This document shows, piece after piece, positions 39,887 through 52,680 of a stretch of 64,000 nt of DNA. Positions within the stretch are counted from its first letter, which is position 1. Each line of letters begins with the position of its first letter. The position numbers were made by a program, and so were the translations under genes. Where the stretch lies: assembly GCF_037055275.1 (NCBI RefSeq), contig NZ_CP146343.1:1584501-1648500 (forward strand), read 5' to 3'. This DNA is from Pseudomonas sp. ML2-2023-3 (GTDB taxonomy: Bacteria > Pseudomonadota > Gammaproteobacteria > Pseudomonadales > Pseudomonadaceae). The notes beneath the pieces are model-generated. The model worked only from the letters and a program-made list of their open reading frames with translations, was not told where the DNA came from and did no database searches.

Positions 39887-41097
39887 TTTTCGGCATCCTC
39901 AAGCCTTATCCTTCACCGCTGATCACGGGCCGTGGCATCGATCTCGACTTCCCGTTGCTGGCCGGTTGCCTGGCACTGCTGGGCCTTGGGCTGGTGATGA
40001 TTACTTCGGCATCGTCCGAAGTTGCCGCCTTGCAGTCGGGCAACACGCTGTACCACATGATCCGCCACCTGTTTTATATCGTCCTCGGTCTGGGCGCGTG
40101 CATCATGACCATGATGGTGCCGATTGCGACCTGGCAACGCCTGGGCTGGTTGTTGCTGATCGGTGCGTTTGGCTTGCTGGTGATGGTGCTGATTCCAGGT
40201 ATCGGGCGTGAAGTGAACGGCTCCATGCGCTGGATCGGGTTCAGCTTCTTTAACGTGCAGCCTTCCGAAATCGCCAAGGTGTTCGTGGTGATCTACCTCG
40301 CGGGCTACCTGGTGCGCCAGCAGAAGGAAGTTCGCGAGAGCTGGATGGGTTTCTTCAAGCCTTTCATTGTTTTACTGCCTATGGCTGGCCTGCTGCTCAT
40401 GGAGCCGGACTTCGGTGCCACCGTTGTAATGATGGGCGCGGCGGCTGCCATGTTGTTCCTGGGTGGTGTCGGCCTGTTCCGCTTCGCCCTGATGGTGGCG
40501 CTGGCGGTGGGTGCGGTGTTTGTTCTGGTCCAGGCGCAGCCTTACCGGATGGCGCGCTTGATCACGTTCACCGACCCGTGGTCCGACCAGTTCGGTTCCG
40601 GCTACCAACTGACCCAGGCCCTGATCGCGTTCGGTCGCGGGGAGTGGCTTGGCGTCGGTTTGGGTAACAGCGTGCAAAAACAGTTCTACCTGCCTGAAGC
40701 GCACACCGACTTCGTGTTCTCGGTGCTGGCTGAAGAACTGGGCGTAGTCGGCTCGTTGCTGACCGTGGGCCTGTTTGTATTCGTCTGTGTTCGCGGCATG
40801 TACATCGGCTTGTGGGCCGAGCGCGCCAAACAGTATTTCGCGGCCTATATGGCGTATGGCTTGTCGTTCCTGTGGATCGGCCAGTTCCTGATCAATATCG
40901 GGGTAAACGTCGGTTTGCTGCCCACCAAGGGCCTGACCCTGCCATTCCTCAGTTATGGCGGCAGCTCGCTGGTGATTTGCTGTGTGTGCATGGGCTTGTT
41001 GCTGCGCATCGAGTGGGAGAGTCGAACCCACCTGGGCAGCGAAGAGACCGATTTCAAAGAAAGCGACTTCGATGAGGAGCCGACCCATGGGCGCTAA
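39883..41097 (+). CDS. ftsW: Septal peptidoglycan glycosyltransferase FtsW
   Basis: 404 residues, ten helices of the SEDS family. Motifs NGSMRWI, QPSEIAK, EPDFGATVV, the large periplasmic loop after helix 7 with LPEAHTDFVFSVLAEELG, and the C-terminal LPTKGLTLPFLSYGGSS. Polymerises lipid II at the septum together with FtsI. Confidence 0.97.
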   Translation: MIFGILKPYPSPLITGRGIDLDFPLLAGCLALLGLGLVMITSASSEVAALQSGNTLYHMIRHLFYIVLGLGACIMTMMVPIATWQRLGWLLLIGAFGLLVMVLIPGIGREVNGSMRWIGFSFFNVQPSEIAKVFVVIYLAGYLVRQQKEVRESWMGFFKPFIVLLPMAGLLLMEPDFGATVVMMGAAAAMLFLGGVGLFRFALMVALAVGAVFVLVQAQPYRMARLITFTDPWSDQFGSGYQLTQALIAFGRGEWLGVGLGNSVQKQFYLPEAHTDFVFSVLAEELGVVGSLLTVGLFVFVCVRGMYIGLWAERAKQYFAAYMAYGLSFLWIGQFLINIGVNVGLLPTKGLTLPFLSYGGSSLVICCVCMGLLLRIEWESRTHLGSEETDFKESDFDEEPTHGR

Positions 41098-42149
41098 TGT
41101 GCTGATCATGGCGGGCGGCACCGGCGGCCACGTGTTCCCGGCGCTGGCCTGCGCCCGCGAGTTCGAAGCTCGGGGCTACACCGTGCACTGGCTCGGTACT
41201 CCCCGTGGTATCGAGAACGAACTGGTTGAACCTGCTGGTTTCAAACTGCACCTGATCAATGTCGCGGGCTTGCGGGGCAAGAGCAAACTGTCGCTGATCA
41301 AAGCGCCCTTTGTGCTGCTCAATGCGCTGTTTCAGGCGCGCAAGATCATTCGCCAGCTCAAGCCGGTGTGTGTGCTGGGCTTTGGTGGCTACGTGACCGG
41401 ACCTGGCGGTCTGGCAGCCAAAATCTGCGGTGTGCCGGTGATCATTCACGAGCAGAACGCGGTTGCCGGCACGGCCAATCGTCTGCTTGTGCCCATGACC
41501 CGTCGCGTGTGCGAAGCCTTCCCTGAAACCTTCGCGGCCTGCGACAAACTGCGTACCACCGGCAACCCGGTACGCCCTGAACTGTTCACCCTTGCGCCAC
41601 GGGCCGCACTGGAAGGGCGAAAGGCGCGCCTGCTGGTGCTGGGTGGCAGCCTGGGCGCTGAACCGCTGAACAAATTGTTGCCTGAAGCCTTGGCCAAGGT
41701 GCCGGCTGACGTTCGGCCTGACGTGTTTCATCAGGCAGGCAAACAGCATGACCAGATTACAGCCGAGCGCTACACCGCGGTCGGTGTCGAGGCTGACGTG
41801 CAGCCTTTTATCAAAGACATGGCCCATGCCTATGGCTGGGCCGACTTGGTGGTTTGTCGCGCAGGCGCGCTGACCGTCAGTGAACTGGCTGCGGCCGGTC
41901 TGCCTTCGCTGCTGGTGCCTTTGCCCCACGCGATTGACGACCATCAGAGCCGTAATGCCGACTTTTTGGCACGCGAGGGCGCAGCCTTCCTGATGCCGCA
42001 AGCGACAACTGGCGCAGCCGAACTGGCTGCACGCCTGACAGAGGTTTTGATGCAACCGGAACGACTGAACAGCATGGCGGCCAATGCCCGCCGCCTGGCC
42101 AAACCTGATGCGACCCGCAACGTAGTAGATATCTGCCTGGAGGTGGCCA

Positions 42150-42157
<8 letters not shown>
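41087..42157 (+). CDS. murG: UDP-GlcNAc transferase MurG
   Basis: 356 residues, GT-B fold. N-terminal [14 protein letters not shown] and [17 protein letters not shown]-GlcNAc site [25 protein letters not shown] and [10 protein letters not shown]. Converts lipid I to lipid II at the inner membrane. ATG 41087 has AGGAG 7 bases upstream and overlaps ftsW by 11 bases. Confidence 0.97.
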
Positions 42158-44563
<2,406 letters not shown>

Positions 44564-44567
44564 GTCC

Positions 44568-45434
44568 ATGCAAGGTGCATCGCTTCGTCATCAACCACCT
44601 GCTCCCGGCCGCAAGCCGGTGCCGCGTGGCGCCAGCCGGATGGTGGCGAAAGAGCCGATGTCGGTGCGTTTGCCAAAAGCCAATTTTGGCTTTTTGAAAG
44701 CCTTGTTCTGGCCGGTACTGCTGGTGGCGCTGGGTTATGGCACCTACGAAGGTGCACAGCGTTTGATGCCGTATGCAGATCGGCCGATCACCAATGTCAA
44801 CGTGCAGGGTGATTTGACTTATATCAGCCAGCAAGCCGTGCAGCAGCGTATCGCTCCGTATGTGGCGGCGAGCTTCTTCACAGTAGACCTGGCAGGCATG
44901 CGCACCGAGCTTGAGCAAATGCCCTGGATCGCCCACGCCGAAGTTCGTCGTGTATGGCCCGACCAGGTGGTGATTCGCCTTGAAGAGCAACTGCCGGTCG
45001 CCCGCTGGGGTGATGAAGCACTGCTCAACAACCAGGGCCAGGCGTTCACTCCGCGTGAGCTGGCCAACTATGAGCATTTGCCGCAGCTGTTTGGTCCACA
45101 ACGGGCTCAGCAGCAAGTGATGCAGCAGTATCAGGTGTTGAGCCAGATGCTGCGTCCGATGGGTTTTTCAATTGCCCGGCTGGAATTGCGTGAGCGCGGT
45201 AGCTGGTTCCTGACCACCGGAGCCGGCAGTGCAGGGCCAGGGATCGAGTTGCTGTTGGGGCGCGATCATCTGGTAGAAAAAATGCGTCGCTTCATAGCCA
45301 TCTATGAAAAAACGCTGAAAGAACAGATTACAAACATAGCGCGCATCGATTTGCGTTATGCCAACGGATTGGCCGTCGGCTGGCGGGAACCTGTGGCACC
45401 CACGATAGCCCAACCCGCTGTCGCGAAGAATTAA
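44568..45434 (+). CDS. ftsQ: Cell division protein FtsQ
   Basis: 288 residues. Basic cytoplasmic N-terminus, one helix ([20 protein letters not shown]), then a POTRA domain ([20 protein letters not shown]) and a beta domain. Scaffolds FtsB and FtsL. Start ATG right after ddlB. Confidence 0.95.
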   Translation: MQGASLRHQPPAPGRKPVPRGASRMVAKEPMSVRLPKANFGFLKALFWPVLLVALGYGTYEGAQRLMPYADRPITNVNVQGDLTYISQQAVQQRIAPYVAASFFTVDLAGMRTELEQMPWIAHAEVRRVWPDQVVIRLEEQLPVARWGDEALLNNQGQAFTPRELANYEHLPQLFGPQRAQQQVMQQYQVLSQMLRPMGFSIARLELRERGSWFLTTGAGSAGPGIELLLGRDHLVEKMRRFIAIYEKTLKEQITNIARIDLRYANGLAVGWREPVAPTIAQPAVAKN

Positions 45435-45449
45435 GAAGAGGCAGGACCC

Positions 45450-46709
45450 ATGGCAAACGTGCAAAGCGGAAAAATGATCGTCGGTCTCGATATCGGCACC
45501 TCCAAGGTGGTGGCGCTGGTGGGCGAGGTCGGTGAAGACGGCACGATCGAAATCGTCGGTATTGGCACGCATCCGTCCCGGGGCCTGAAGAAAGGCGTGG
45601 TGGTGAACATCGAGTCCACCGTGCAATCGATCCAGCGCGCCATCGAAGAAGCGCAGCTGATGGCCGGTTGCCGGATTCACTCGGCGTTTGTCGGCGTTGC
45701 CGGCAACCACATCCGCAGCCTGAACTCCCACGGCATCGTGGCGATTCGGGATCGCGAAGTCAGCTCGGCCGACCTTGAGCGCGTGCTCGACGCTGCCCAG
45801 GCCGTCGCGATCCCGGCTGACCAGCGCGTGCTGCATACCCTGGCGCAGGACTACGTGATCGACAACCAGGAAGGCGTTCGTGAGCCACTGGGCATGTCGG
45901 GCGTACGTCTGGAAGCCAAGGTTCACGTAGTGACGTGCGCCGTGAATGCCGCACAGAACATCGAGAAGTGCGTGCGCCGCTGTGGCCTTGAGGTGGACGA
46001 CATCATCCTCGAGCAATTGGCGTCGGCTTACTCGGTGCTGACCGATGACGAAAAAGAACTGGGCGTTTGCCTGGTCGATATCGGTGGCGGTACTACCGAC
46101 ATCGCGATCTTCACCGAAGGCGCGATTCGCCACACGGCAGTGATCCCGATTGCGGGTGATCAGGTGACCAACGACATCGCGATGGCGCTGCGTACGCCGA
46201 CCCAATATGCCGAAGAAATCAAGATTCGTTACGCCTGTGCACTGGCCAAGCTGGCTGGCGCCGGCGAAACCATCAAGGTGCCGAGCGTAGGCGATCGTCC
46301 ACCGCGCGAGCTGTCGCGTCAGGCGTTGGCCGAGGTGGTCGAACCGCGTTACGACGAACTGTTCACCCTGATCCAGGCGGAGCTGCGTCGCAGCGGCTAC
46401 GAAGACCTGATCCCTGCAGGCATCGTTTTGACCGGTGGTACTTCAAAGATGGAAGGCGCGGTCGAACTGGCCGAAGAGATCTTCCACATGCCGGTTCGCC
46501 TGGGCGTGCCGCACAGCTTCAAGGGCTTGACCGACGTTGTGCGCAATCCGATTTACTCCACCGCTGTGGGCTTGTTGCTGTACGGACTGCAAAAGCAGTC
46601 AGACGGTATTTCCATATCGGGTATCAGCAACCGCGACAACTACAGCAGTGACGAACAAAAAGCCCCTGTGCTTGAGCGCCTGAAGCGCTGGGTGCAGGGC
46701 AACTTTTAA
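45450..46709 (+). CDS. ftsA: Cell division protein FtsA
   Basis: 419 residues of the actin/Hsp70 fold: VGLDIGTSKVVALVGE phosphate-1, the 1C subdomain, VDIGGGTTDIAIF phosphate-2, VLTGGTSKMEGA. C-terminal amphipathic helix VLERLKRWVQGNF for membrane binding. Tethers FtsZ to the membrane. Confidence 0.97.
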   Translation: MANVQSGKMIVGLDIGTSKVVALVGEVGEDGTIEIVGIGTHPSRGLKKGVVVNIESTVQSIQRAIEEAQLMAGCRIHSAFVGVAGNHIRSLNSHGIVAIRDREVSSADLERVLDAAQAVAIPADQRVLHTLAQDYVIDNQEGVREPLGMSGVRLEAKVHVVTCAVNAAQNIEKCVRRCGLEVDDIILEQLASAYSVLTDDEKELGVCLVDIGGGTTDIAIFTEGAIRHTAVIPIAGDQVTNDIAMALRTPTQYAEEIKIRYACALAKLAGAGETIKVPSVGDRPPRELSRQALAEVVEPRYDELFTLIQAELRRSGYEDLIPAGIVLTGGTSKMEGAVELAEEIFHMPVRLGVPHSFKGLTDVVRNPIYSTAVGLLLYGLQKQSDGISISGISNRDNYSSDEQKAPVLERLKRWVQGNF

Positions 46710-46782
46710 AGCTTGAGCTGTAAAAAGATTCAAAGCGGTAGAAGTAGGCGAAAAAAACTAGAGAACTGAAAGGAGAGGGACC

Positions 46783-47997
46783 ATGTTCGAACTCGTAGAC
46801 AACATCCCGCAAAGCCCGGTAATCAAGGTTATCGGTGTTGGTGGTGGCGGTGGCAATGCTGTTAACCATATGGTTAAGAGCAACATCGAAGGCGTGGAAT
46901 TCATCTGCGCCAACACTGACGCGCAAGCGCTGAAAAGCATTGGCGCTCGTACCATCCTGCAACTGGGCACTGGCGTGACCAAGGGCCTGGGTGCCGGCGC
47001 GAATCCGGAGGTCGGTCGTCAGGCCGCTCTGGAAGACCGTGAGCGCATCGCTGAAGTGTTGCAGGGCACCAACATGGTGTTCATCACCACGGGCATGGGC
47101 GGTGGTACCGGTACCGGTGCTGCGCCGATCATTGCCGAAGTGGCCAAGGAAATGGGCATTCTCACCGTTGCGGTGGTGACTCGTCCGTTCCCGTTCGAAG
47201 GTCGCAAGCGCATGCAGATCGCTGACGAAGGTATTCGTCTACTGTCCGAAAGCGTCGATTCGTTGATCACGATTCCGAACGAAAAACTGCTCACCATCCT
47301 GGGCAAGGACGCAAGCCTGCTGTCGGCTTTCGCCAAGGCCGATGACGTGTTGGCCGGTGCCGTGCGCGGTATCTCCGACATCATCAAGCGTCCGGGCATG
47401 ATCAACGTCGACTTTGCCGACGTGCGTACCGTGATGAGCGAAATGGGCATGGCAATGATGGGCACTGGCTGCGCCAGCGGTCCGAACCGTGCACGTGAAG
47501 CGACCGAAGCGGCTATCCGCAACCCGTTGCTTGAAGACGTAAACCTGGAAGGCGCTCGCGGCATCCTGGTCAACATCACCGCCGGTCCTGACCTGTCCCT
47601 GGGTGAGTACTCCGACGTGGGTAGCATCATCGAAGCCTTTGCTTCCGAGCACGCGATGGTGAAGGTCGGTACCGTTATCGATCCGGACATGCGCGACGAA
47701 CTGCATGTGACCGTGGTTGCTACCGGTCTGGGCGCAAAAATCGAGAAGCCGGTCAAGGTCATCGACAACAGCGTTCAAGCCTCGTACGCAGCTTCTGCGG
47801 CACACAACGCACCTGCTCGTCAGGAAGCGCGTACCGAGCGTCAGGAACAGCCGGTGGTCAACTACCGTGACCTGGACCGTCCGACCGTGATGCGTAACCA
47901 GGCACAGCAAGGCGCGACGACCGCTGCCAAGCTCAATCCTCAAGACGATCTGGATTACCTGGACATCCCGGCTTTCCTGCGTCGACAGGCTGATTAA
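46783..47997 (+). CDS. ftsZ: Cell division GTPase FtsZ
   Basis: 404 residues. Tubulin signature GGGTGTG, T7-loop region NVDFADVRTVM, a variable linker rich in Gln/Ala/Arg (about 320-385) and the conserved C-terminal peptide DYLDIPAFLRRQAD that binds FtsA, ZipA and MinC. Preceded by AGGAGAGGG and a 73-base AT-rich leader after ftsA. Confidence 0.98.
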   Translation: MFELVDNIPQSPVIKVIGVGGGGGNAVNHMVKSNIEGVEFICANTDAQALKSIGARTILQLGTGVTKGLGAGANPEVGRQAALEDRERIAEVLQGTNMVFITTGMGGGTGTGAAPIIAEVAKEMGILTVAVVTRPFPFEGRKRMQIADEGIRLLSESVDSLITIPNEKLLTILGKDASLLSAFAKADDVLAGAVRGISDIIKRPGMINVDFADVRTVMSEMGMAMMGTGCASGPNRAREATEAAIRNPLLEDVNLEGARGILVNITAGPDLSLGEYSDVGSIIEAFASEHAMVKVGTVIDPDMRDELHVTVVATGLGAKIEKPVKVIDNSVQASYAASAAHNAPARQEARTERQEQPVVNYRDLDRPTVMRNQAQQGATTAAKLNPQDDLDYLDIPAFLRRQAD

Positions 47998-48073
47998 TGA
48001 AATCAATCAGGGCTATTAAGGTGATTGGTGTTCAGCAAAGGCTCGGTCTGCTATTATCGCCAGCCTTTGTTGA

Positions 48074-49021
<948 letters not shown>

Positions 49022-49046
49022 GTAAAACTTCTTTCTCTAGTTTTTG

Positions 49047-49074
49047 AAGGCCACCCTCGGGTGGCCTTTTTTTT
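49047..49074 (+). terminator. Rho-independent terminator ending the dcw cluster
   Basis: AAGGCCACC-CTC-GGGTGGCC followed by T8. Lies between lpxC (+) and the convergent diguanylate cyclase gene (-). Confidence 0.93.
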
Positions 49075-49100
49075 GGTTGCGATTACGTCGTGTACCGGTG

Positions 49101-50618
49101 TTATTCCGTGGTTTTAGGCTTCAGAGCATTGAGCCCGGTTTCATTGATATCCATGACCCGGTTTCTGCCGCGCTTCTTGGCTTGATAGAGGGCTTTATCG
49201 GCAGTGCTGATCAGTTGGTCCTGAGCGTCACCCGGTTTTGCGTAGCGGGTGCAGGCACCCAGGCTGACAGTGAGCGTGTGGGTTGCCAGGTTGGCAGGTT
49301 CCATGTGTTCCACCGCGCTGCGAATCTTTTCAGCCAGCAGGCGAGTACCCGCGGCGTCGGTCTCGGTCAGGACAACTGCAAATTCCTCGCCGCCATAGCG
49401 GGCAGCCAGATCGGCGGGGCGGCGCACGTGGGCCTTGATTGCCTGTGCGACCTGGCGCAGGGCCTCATCACCGGCCTGATGACCATAGCTGTCGTTGAAG
49501 GCTTTGAAATGATCGATATCAATCATGATCAGTGACAACGGCGCGCCCGTGCGTTGCGCCCGTCGCCATTCCATATCCAGTGTTTTGTCCAGCATGCGCC
49601 GATTGGCCAGCCCGGTTAGCGGGTCGGTGGAGGCCAGGGTTGCAAGCTCCAGCTCGGCGCGTTGGCGCAGGCGCAGTTCGCGGACCAGGAGCCAGGTGAG
49701 CCATAGCAGGCCCATGCAGAGCAGCAGGGTGGCGCTGCCGATCAACAGGGCCGTGTGCTGCCAGTTACTGAAAATGTGCTCGGTCGACAAGGCAACCACG
49801 ACCACCATGGGCAGTTCGTTGACCTGCGCGAAGTTGTACAGGCGTTTCAGGTTGTAGGCACCGGACATGGCAGTAAAGCTGCCGTAGCGTTCGGTGAGAA
49901 AACGCAGAAAGGTTGGCGACTGGCTCAGGTCCTGGCCAGTGTAAAACTTGGTTGTCGCCGGAGACTGGCTCAGCAGGATGCCGTCCGTGCTGATCAGGCT
50001 GATGTTTCCTGTCGGTCCAAGGTCCAGCCCGCGAAACAGATTCTGAAAGTAGCTTATTTTCATCTGGGCGACGGCAACGCCGCCAAAACGCCCGTCGGAG
50101 GCTGTAATTCTGCGGCTCAAAATCAGGTTCCAGTCATTGGGGCTCTCGCTGACAAGCAGGGGGCGGCTGATGTAGAGCTCATCATTTTTTGCAGTGAGGT
50201 GGACCTTGAACCAGGGCTGTTGGCGGGCGTCGTCCAGCGAGGCCACCGGAGGGCGAGAGCTGGCAATCAGTTTGCCTTCGGCATCGAGTACAAAGAACCC
50301 GGCGTTGGAGGGCGCCTCAATAGCCCTGTCGAAGAGCACCGACTTTTGAGTCTGTGGCGAAAGAGGGGCCAGTGCCTGGCTTTGCATCAAGTTGATCAGG
50401 TTGCTCAGGGAGGTGTCGTAGATCGAGAGCGTGTTGCGAATATCCCGGCTGATCAGTTGCACAATGTTCAGCGCAGCGCGTGCAGCGTCTTGCTCGGTGT
50501 TGCGGTACTCCCTGACCAGCAAATAGCCAACGATGCTGAGGATGGCCAGCACCGAGAGGGCGCTGGCCCCGACCAGCATGCGTCGGGTGATGATGTGTGA
50601 ACGCGGGGAAAATGGAAT
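49101..50618 (-). CDS. Membrane-bound diguanylate cyclase (dCache-like sensor plus GGDEF)
   Basis: About 492-505 residues. Two membrane helices (VLAILSIVGYLLV and LLIGSATLLLCMGLLWLTWLLV) flank a periplasmic double-Cache-like sensor (about 40-270). The C-terminal GGDEF domain has DPLTGLANRR and the active-site motif GGEEF (396-400 counted from the ATG), so c-di-GMP synthesis is expected. The first ATG is at 50579 but has no ribosome-binding site. The frame stays open upstream and an ATT at 50618 has GAGGG 7 bases before it, giving MPFSPRSHIITRR in place of an abrupt start; I extend to this rare start with caution. Confidence 0.85.
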   Translation of the reverse strand: MPFSPRSHIITRRMLVGASALSVLAILSIVGYLLVREYRNTEQDAARAALNIVQLISRDIRNTLSIYDTSLSNLINLMQSQALAPLSPQTQKSVLFDRAIEAPSNAGFFVLDAEGKLIASSRPPVASLDDARQQPWFKVHLTAKNDELYISRPLLVSESPNDWNLILSRRITASDGRFGGVAVAQMKISYFQNLFRGLDLGPTGNISLISTDGILLSQSPATTKFYTGQDLSQSPTFLRFLTERYGSFTAMSGAYNLKRLYNFAQVNELPMVVVVALSTEHIFSNWQHTALLIGSATLLLCMGLLWLTWLLVRELRLRQRAELELATLASTDPLTGLANRRMLDKTLDMEWRRAQRTGAPLSLIMIDIDHFKAFNDSYGHQAGDEALRQVAQAIKAHVRRPADLAARYGGEEFAVVLTETDAAGTRLLAEKIRSAVEHMEPANLATHTLTVSLGACTRYAKPGDAQDQLISTADKALYQAKKRGRNRVMDINETGLNALKPKTTE

Positions 50619-50674
50619 GGGCTTACCCTCACAGATACGATTTTTGCCCTGCCGTAAGGGTATGCCTTACAGAG

Positions 50675-50702
50675 ATAAGGCCAGCTAAAAAGCTGGCCTT
50701 AT
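50675..50702 (-). other. Perfect 12-bp hairpin between oprD-like and diguanylate cyclase genes
   Basis: ATAAGGCCAGCT and AGCTGGCCTTAT, 4-base A-loop, 10 bases after the porin stop. No T-run on the minus strand, so it could be an incomplete terminator or a processing/stability hairpin rather than a full stop. Confidence 0.55.
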
Positions 50703-50711
50703 GGTCAAGGA

Positions 50712-52031
50712 TTAAAACACATCAATAGGATAGTCGATGATTACCCGGTACTCATCGACATCATTGTCGACGCTCTGGTAAGCCGTGTTGCCGCGGTTGG
50801 TTGCCCAGCGCAGGCTCACTGCCAGATCCTTGGCCTTGCCTTCCTGAATCACATACTTGAGCCCCAGGTCACGCTCCCAGTGGTGGGCATTCTTGCCTTC
50901 GGGGTTGTACCAGTTGCTGTAGCCGATGCTGTTGGCGTCAGCCTTGGTCAAATCCAGTTCGCCGCGAGAGTACGAGGCGCTGGCCGTCAGCCCGGCAATG
51001 CCAAGCCCGGCGAAGTCATATTCGTATTGCAGCTTCCAGGAGCGCTCGTTCGGGCCGTTGAAGTCCGAGTACTGCTGCGAGTTGTCGAGGTAAACGCTGT
51101 CACCTTGATAGAGATAGTCAAAAGGTGTGTTGCCGTTGACCCGCTGGTAGACCGCCGTCACCTTGTGTCCGTCTACTGCGACCGCAAAGTGCAGGCTGAA
51201 GGTGTTGTTGTCGATATCACCCAGCAGCGCCTTGCCGGTGTCCTGGGTGTGATAGAAGTGCAGGCCGGGATTGAGGCTGATGCTCTCGGTCAGTGCATAG
51301 GTGTAATCCAGGTCGTAGTAGTACTGGTTCCAGATGTCCTGCAACTGCGCCGCATATAAATTGCTGGTAACGCCGGGCACGCCGCTCCAGGAAGTACCGG
51401 CCCAGGTGATGTGCTTGCTGCTCTGATCGCCAAGGTTGCCGTAGGTGGTAGTCAGGCGGCGCATGCCGCTCTGGTTGTAGGGCTTTTCAAAACTGACCTG
51501 GCCGCCTTCGAACATCCAGCCATCGATACTGTTGTTGGTCAGGCTGACACCGCGAAAGGTCTGGGGCAGCATGCGGGTTTCGCCGCCGGCAATCACCGGG
51601 TTGGTCAAAAACAGATCGCCTGCCTTGAGCTCGGTATCAAAGGCACGAATTTTCAGTGCCGCTCCGGCAGACGAGAAAGAGGTGGGCGCTTTGCCGTTGC
51701 CATCACTGACCGGCAGGATGCTGCTGCCATCCGTTCCGCCACCGCCATCGAGCTTGAGCCCAAGCAGGGCGTAGGCATCCAGGCCGAAACCGACCGTGCC
51801 CTGGGTGAAGCCCGACTCAAATTTGCCTACAAAACCTTGGCCCCATTCCTTGCTGTCTTCAGCATGTGGGCTGCGGATATCGTGGTTCATGTAGTAGTTG
51901 CGAGTGTTGATTTTCAGGCTTGAGCCTTCGATAAAACCTTCTTTTGCGGCGTCGTCACCTGCATGGGCGAAAGGGGGGATCGTTGCAGCCAGGGCAATGA
52001 ATAACGGACTGAGTTTGAGTGAGTACTTCAC
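50712..52031 (-). CDS. OprD family outer-membrane porin
   Basis: 439 residues. Signal peptide ([24 protein letters not shown]) followed by the OprD family N-terminal block ([21 protein letters not shown], in pieces), [23 protein letters not shown] and [24 protein letters not shown]. An 18-strand barrel for small substrates such as amino acids, dipeptides or organic acids; substrate not predictable. The sequence ends IDYPIDVF with terminal Phe. Confidence 0.93.
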   Translation of the reverse strand: MKYSLKLSPLFIALAATIPPFAHAGDDAAKEGFIEGSSLKINTRNYYMNHDIRSPHAEDSKEWGQGFVGKFESGFTQGTVGFGLDAYALLGLKLDGGGGTDGSSILPVSDGNGKAPTSFSSAGAALKIRAFDTELKAGDLFLTNPVIAGGETRMLPQTFRGVSLTNNSIDGWMFEGGQVSFEKPYNQSGMRRLTTTYGNLGDQSSKHITWAGTSWSGVPGVTSNLYAAQLQDIWNQYYYDLDYTYALTESISLNPGLHFYHTQDTGKALLGDIDNNTFSLHFAVAVDGHKVTAVYQRVNGNTPFDYLYQGDSVYLDNSQQYSDFNGPNERSWKLQYEYDFAGLGIAGLTASASYSRGELDLTKADANSIGYSNWYNPEGKNAHHWERDLGLKYVIQEGKAKDLAVSLRWATNRGNTAYQSVDNDVDEYRVIIDYPIDVF

Positions 52032-52131
52032 CAGTGAGTTGCTCCTTGAAAGTGGCGGCAGTTGTTATTTTGATCAAAAAAACAGGTTGTCCCTGATCGC
52101 ACTCCAGAGAGGCAGTGCTTTTTTTTAAAAC

Positions 52132-52160
52132 AAAAAAAAGCCGCTATGGTAGCGGCTTTT
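52132..52160 (-). terminator. Rho-independent terminator of the small secreted-protein gene
   Basis: On the minus strand AAAAGCCGCTA-CCA-TAGCGGCTTTTTTTT. It stands between the small gene at 52223 and the porin gene, both on the minus strand. Confidence 0.88.
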
Positions 52161-52222
52161 GAAACAATCAGTCACATGCTTGGCAAATGACTGACTGGGT
52201 CGGGAAGTCTGGAGGGGGGGGA

Positions 52223-52447
52223 TCAGCTGTCTTTGGCTTCATCCGAAACGCTGGCTTTGGCTTGTGTTTGCGAGTGGTCGGCGTCGTTTTGATGACGTGC
52301 CGTCAGCTCTGCCTGGTTCTGTTCAAAAGAAGCTGCGCGTGCCGCATTTTGTGCGACGAATGCCGGTGATTCTTCCGCCATGGCCAAAGGCGACAACAAC
52401 AAAGACGACAAAACGAAAACGCTGGCCATACCCATACTGCTGGACAT
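52223..52447 (-). CDS. Small secreted protein of unknown function
   Basis: 74 residues from ATG 52447. A signal peptide (MASVFVLSSLLLSPLAMA) is followed by a short, Gln/Ala/Glu-rich, probably helical mature part (AAFEQNQAELTARHQ pattern) with an acidic C-terminus. The codon at 52447 has AGAAGG 8-12 bases upstream; the frame also extends to a TTG at 52471. It has its own terminator. I do not recognise the family. Confidence 0.65.
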   Translation of the reverse strand: MSSSMGMASVFVLSSLLLSPLAMAEESPAFVAQNAARAASFEQNQAELTARHQNDADHSQTQAKASVSDEAKDS

Positions 52448-52590
52448 TTCAAAGACCTTCTTGCTTAGCAAGTGCTGTGTGATGGGCTAAATCTATAGTG
52501 GCAGGCGGGGTCGAAAAAGCCTTGTTTTAGACAAGGACTTTTGCGTTTTAGGTAACAAATGTGAGGAGTGCGGGCTAGACGCTTTGCCAC

Positions 52591-52677
52591 TGTTGGAGGG
52601 GGCTTGCTCGCGATGGCTTCACCTTGATTGACCTGGTCGACCGAGGCGTCTGCATCGCGAGCAAGCCCCCTCCCACA
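52591..52677. repeat. REP doublet (REPIN-like)
   Basis: GGAGGGGGCTTGCTCGCGATG and CATCGCGAGCAAGCCCCCTCC facing each other over about 40 bases, a clean symmetrical pair of the GGGGCTTGCTCGCGA class, just downstream of the sensor-kinase gene. Confidence 0.85.
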
Positions 52678-52680
52678 AGG

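Noticed and set aside
48026..48058. lpxC promoter with TTGGTG and TATTAT
   Set aside because: Spacing of 21 bases is too long for a confident sigma-70 promoter; only mentioned under lpxC.
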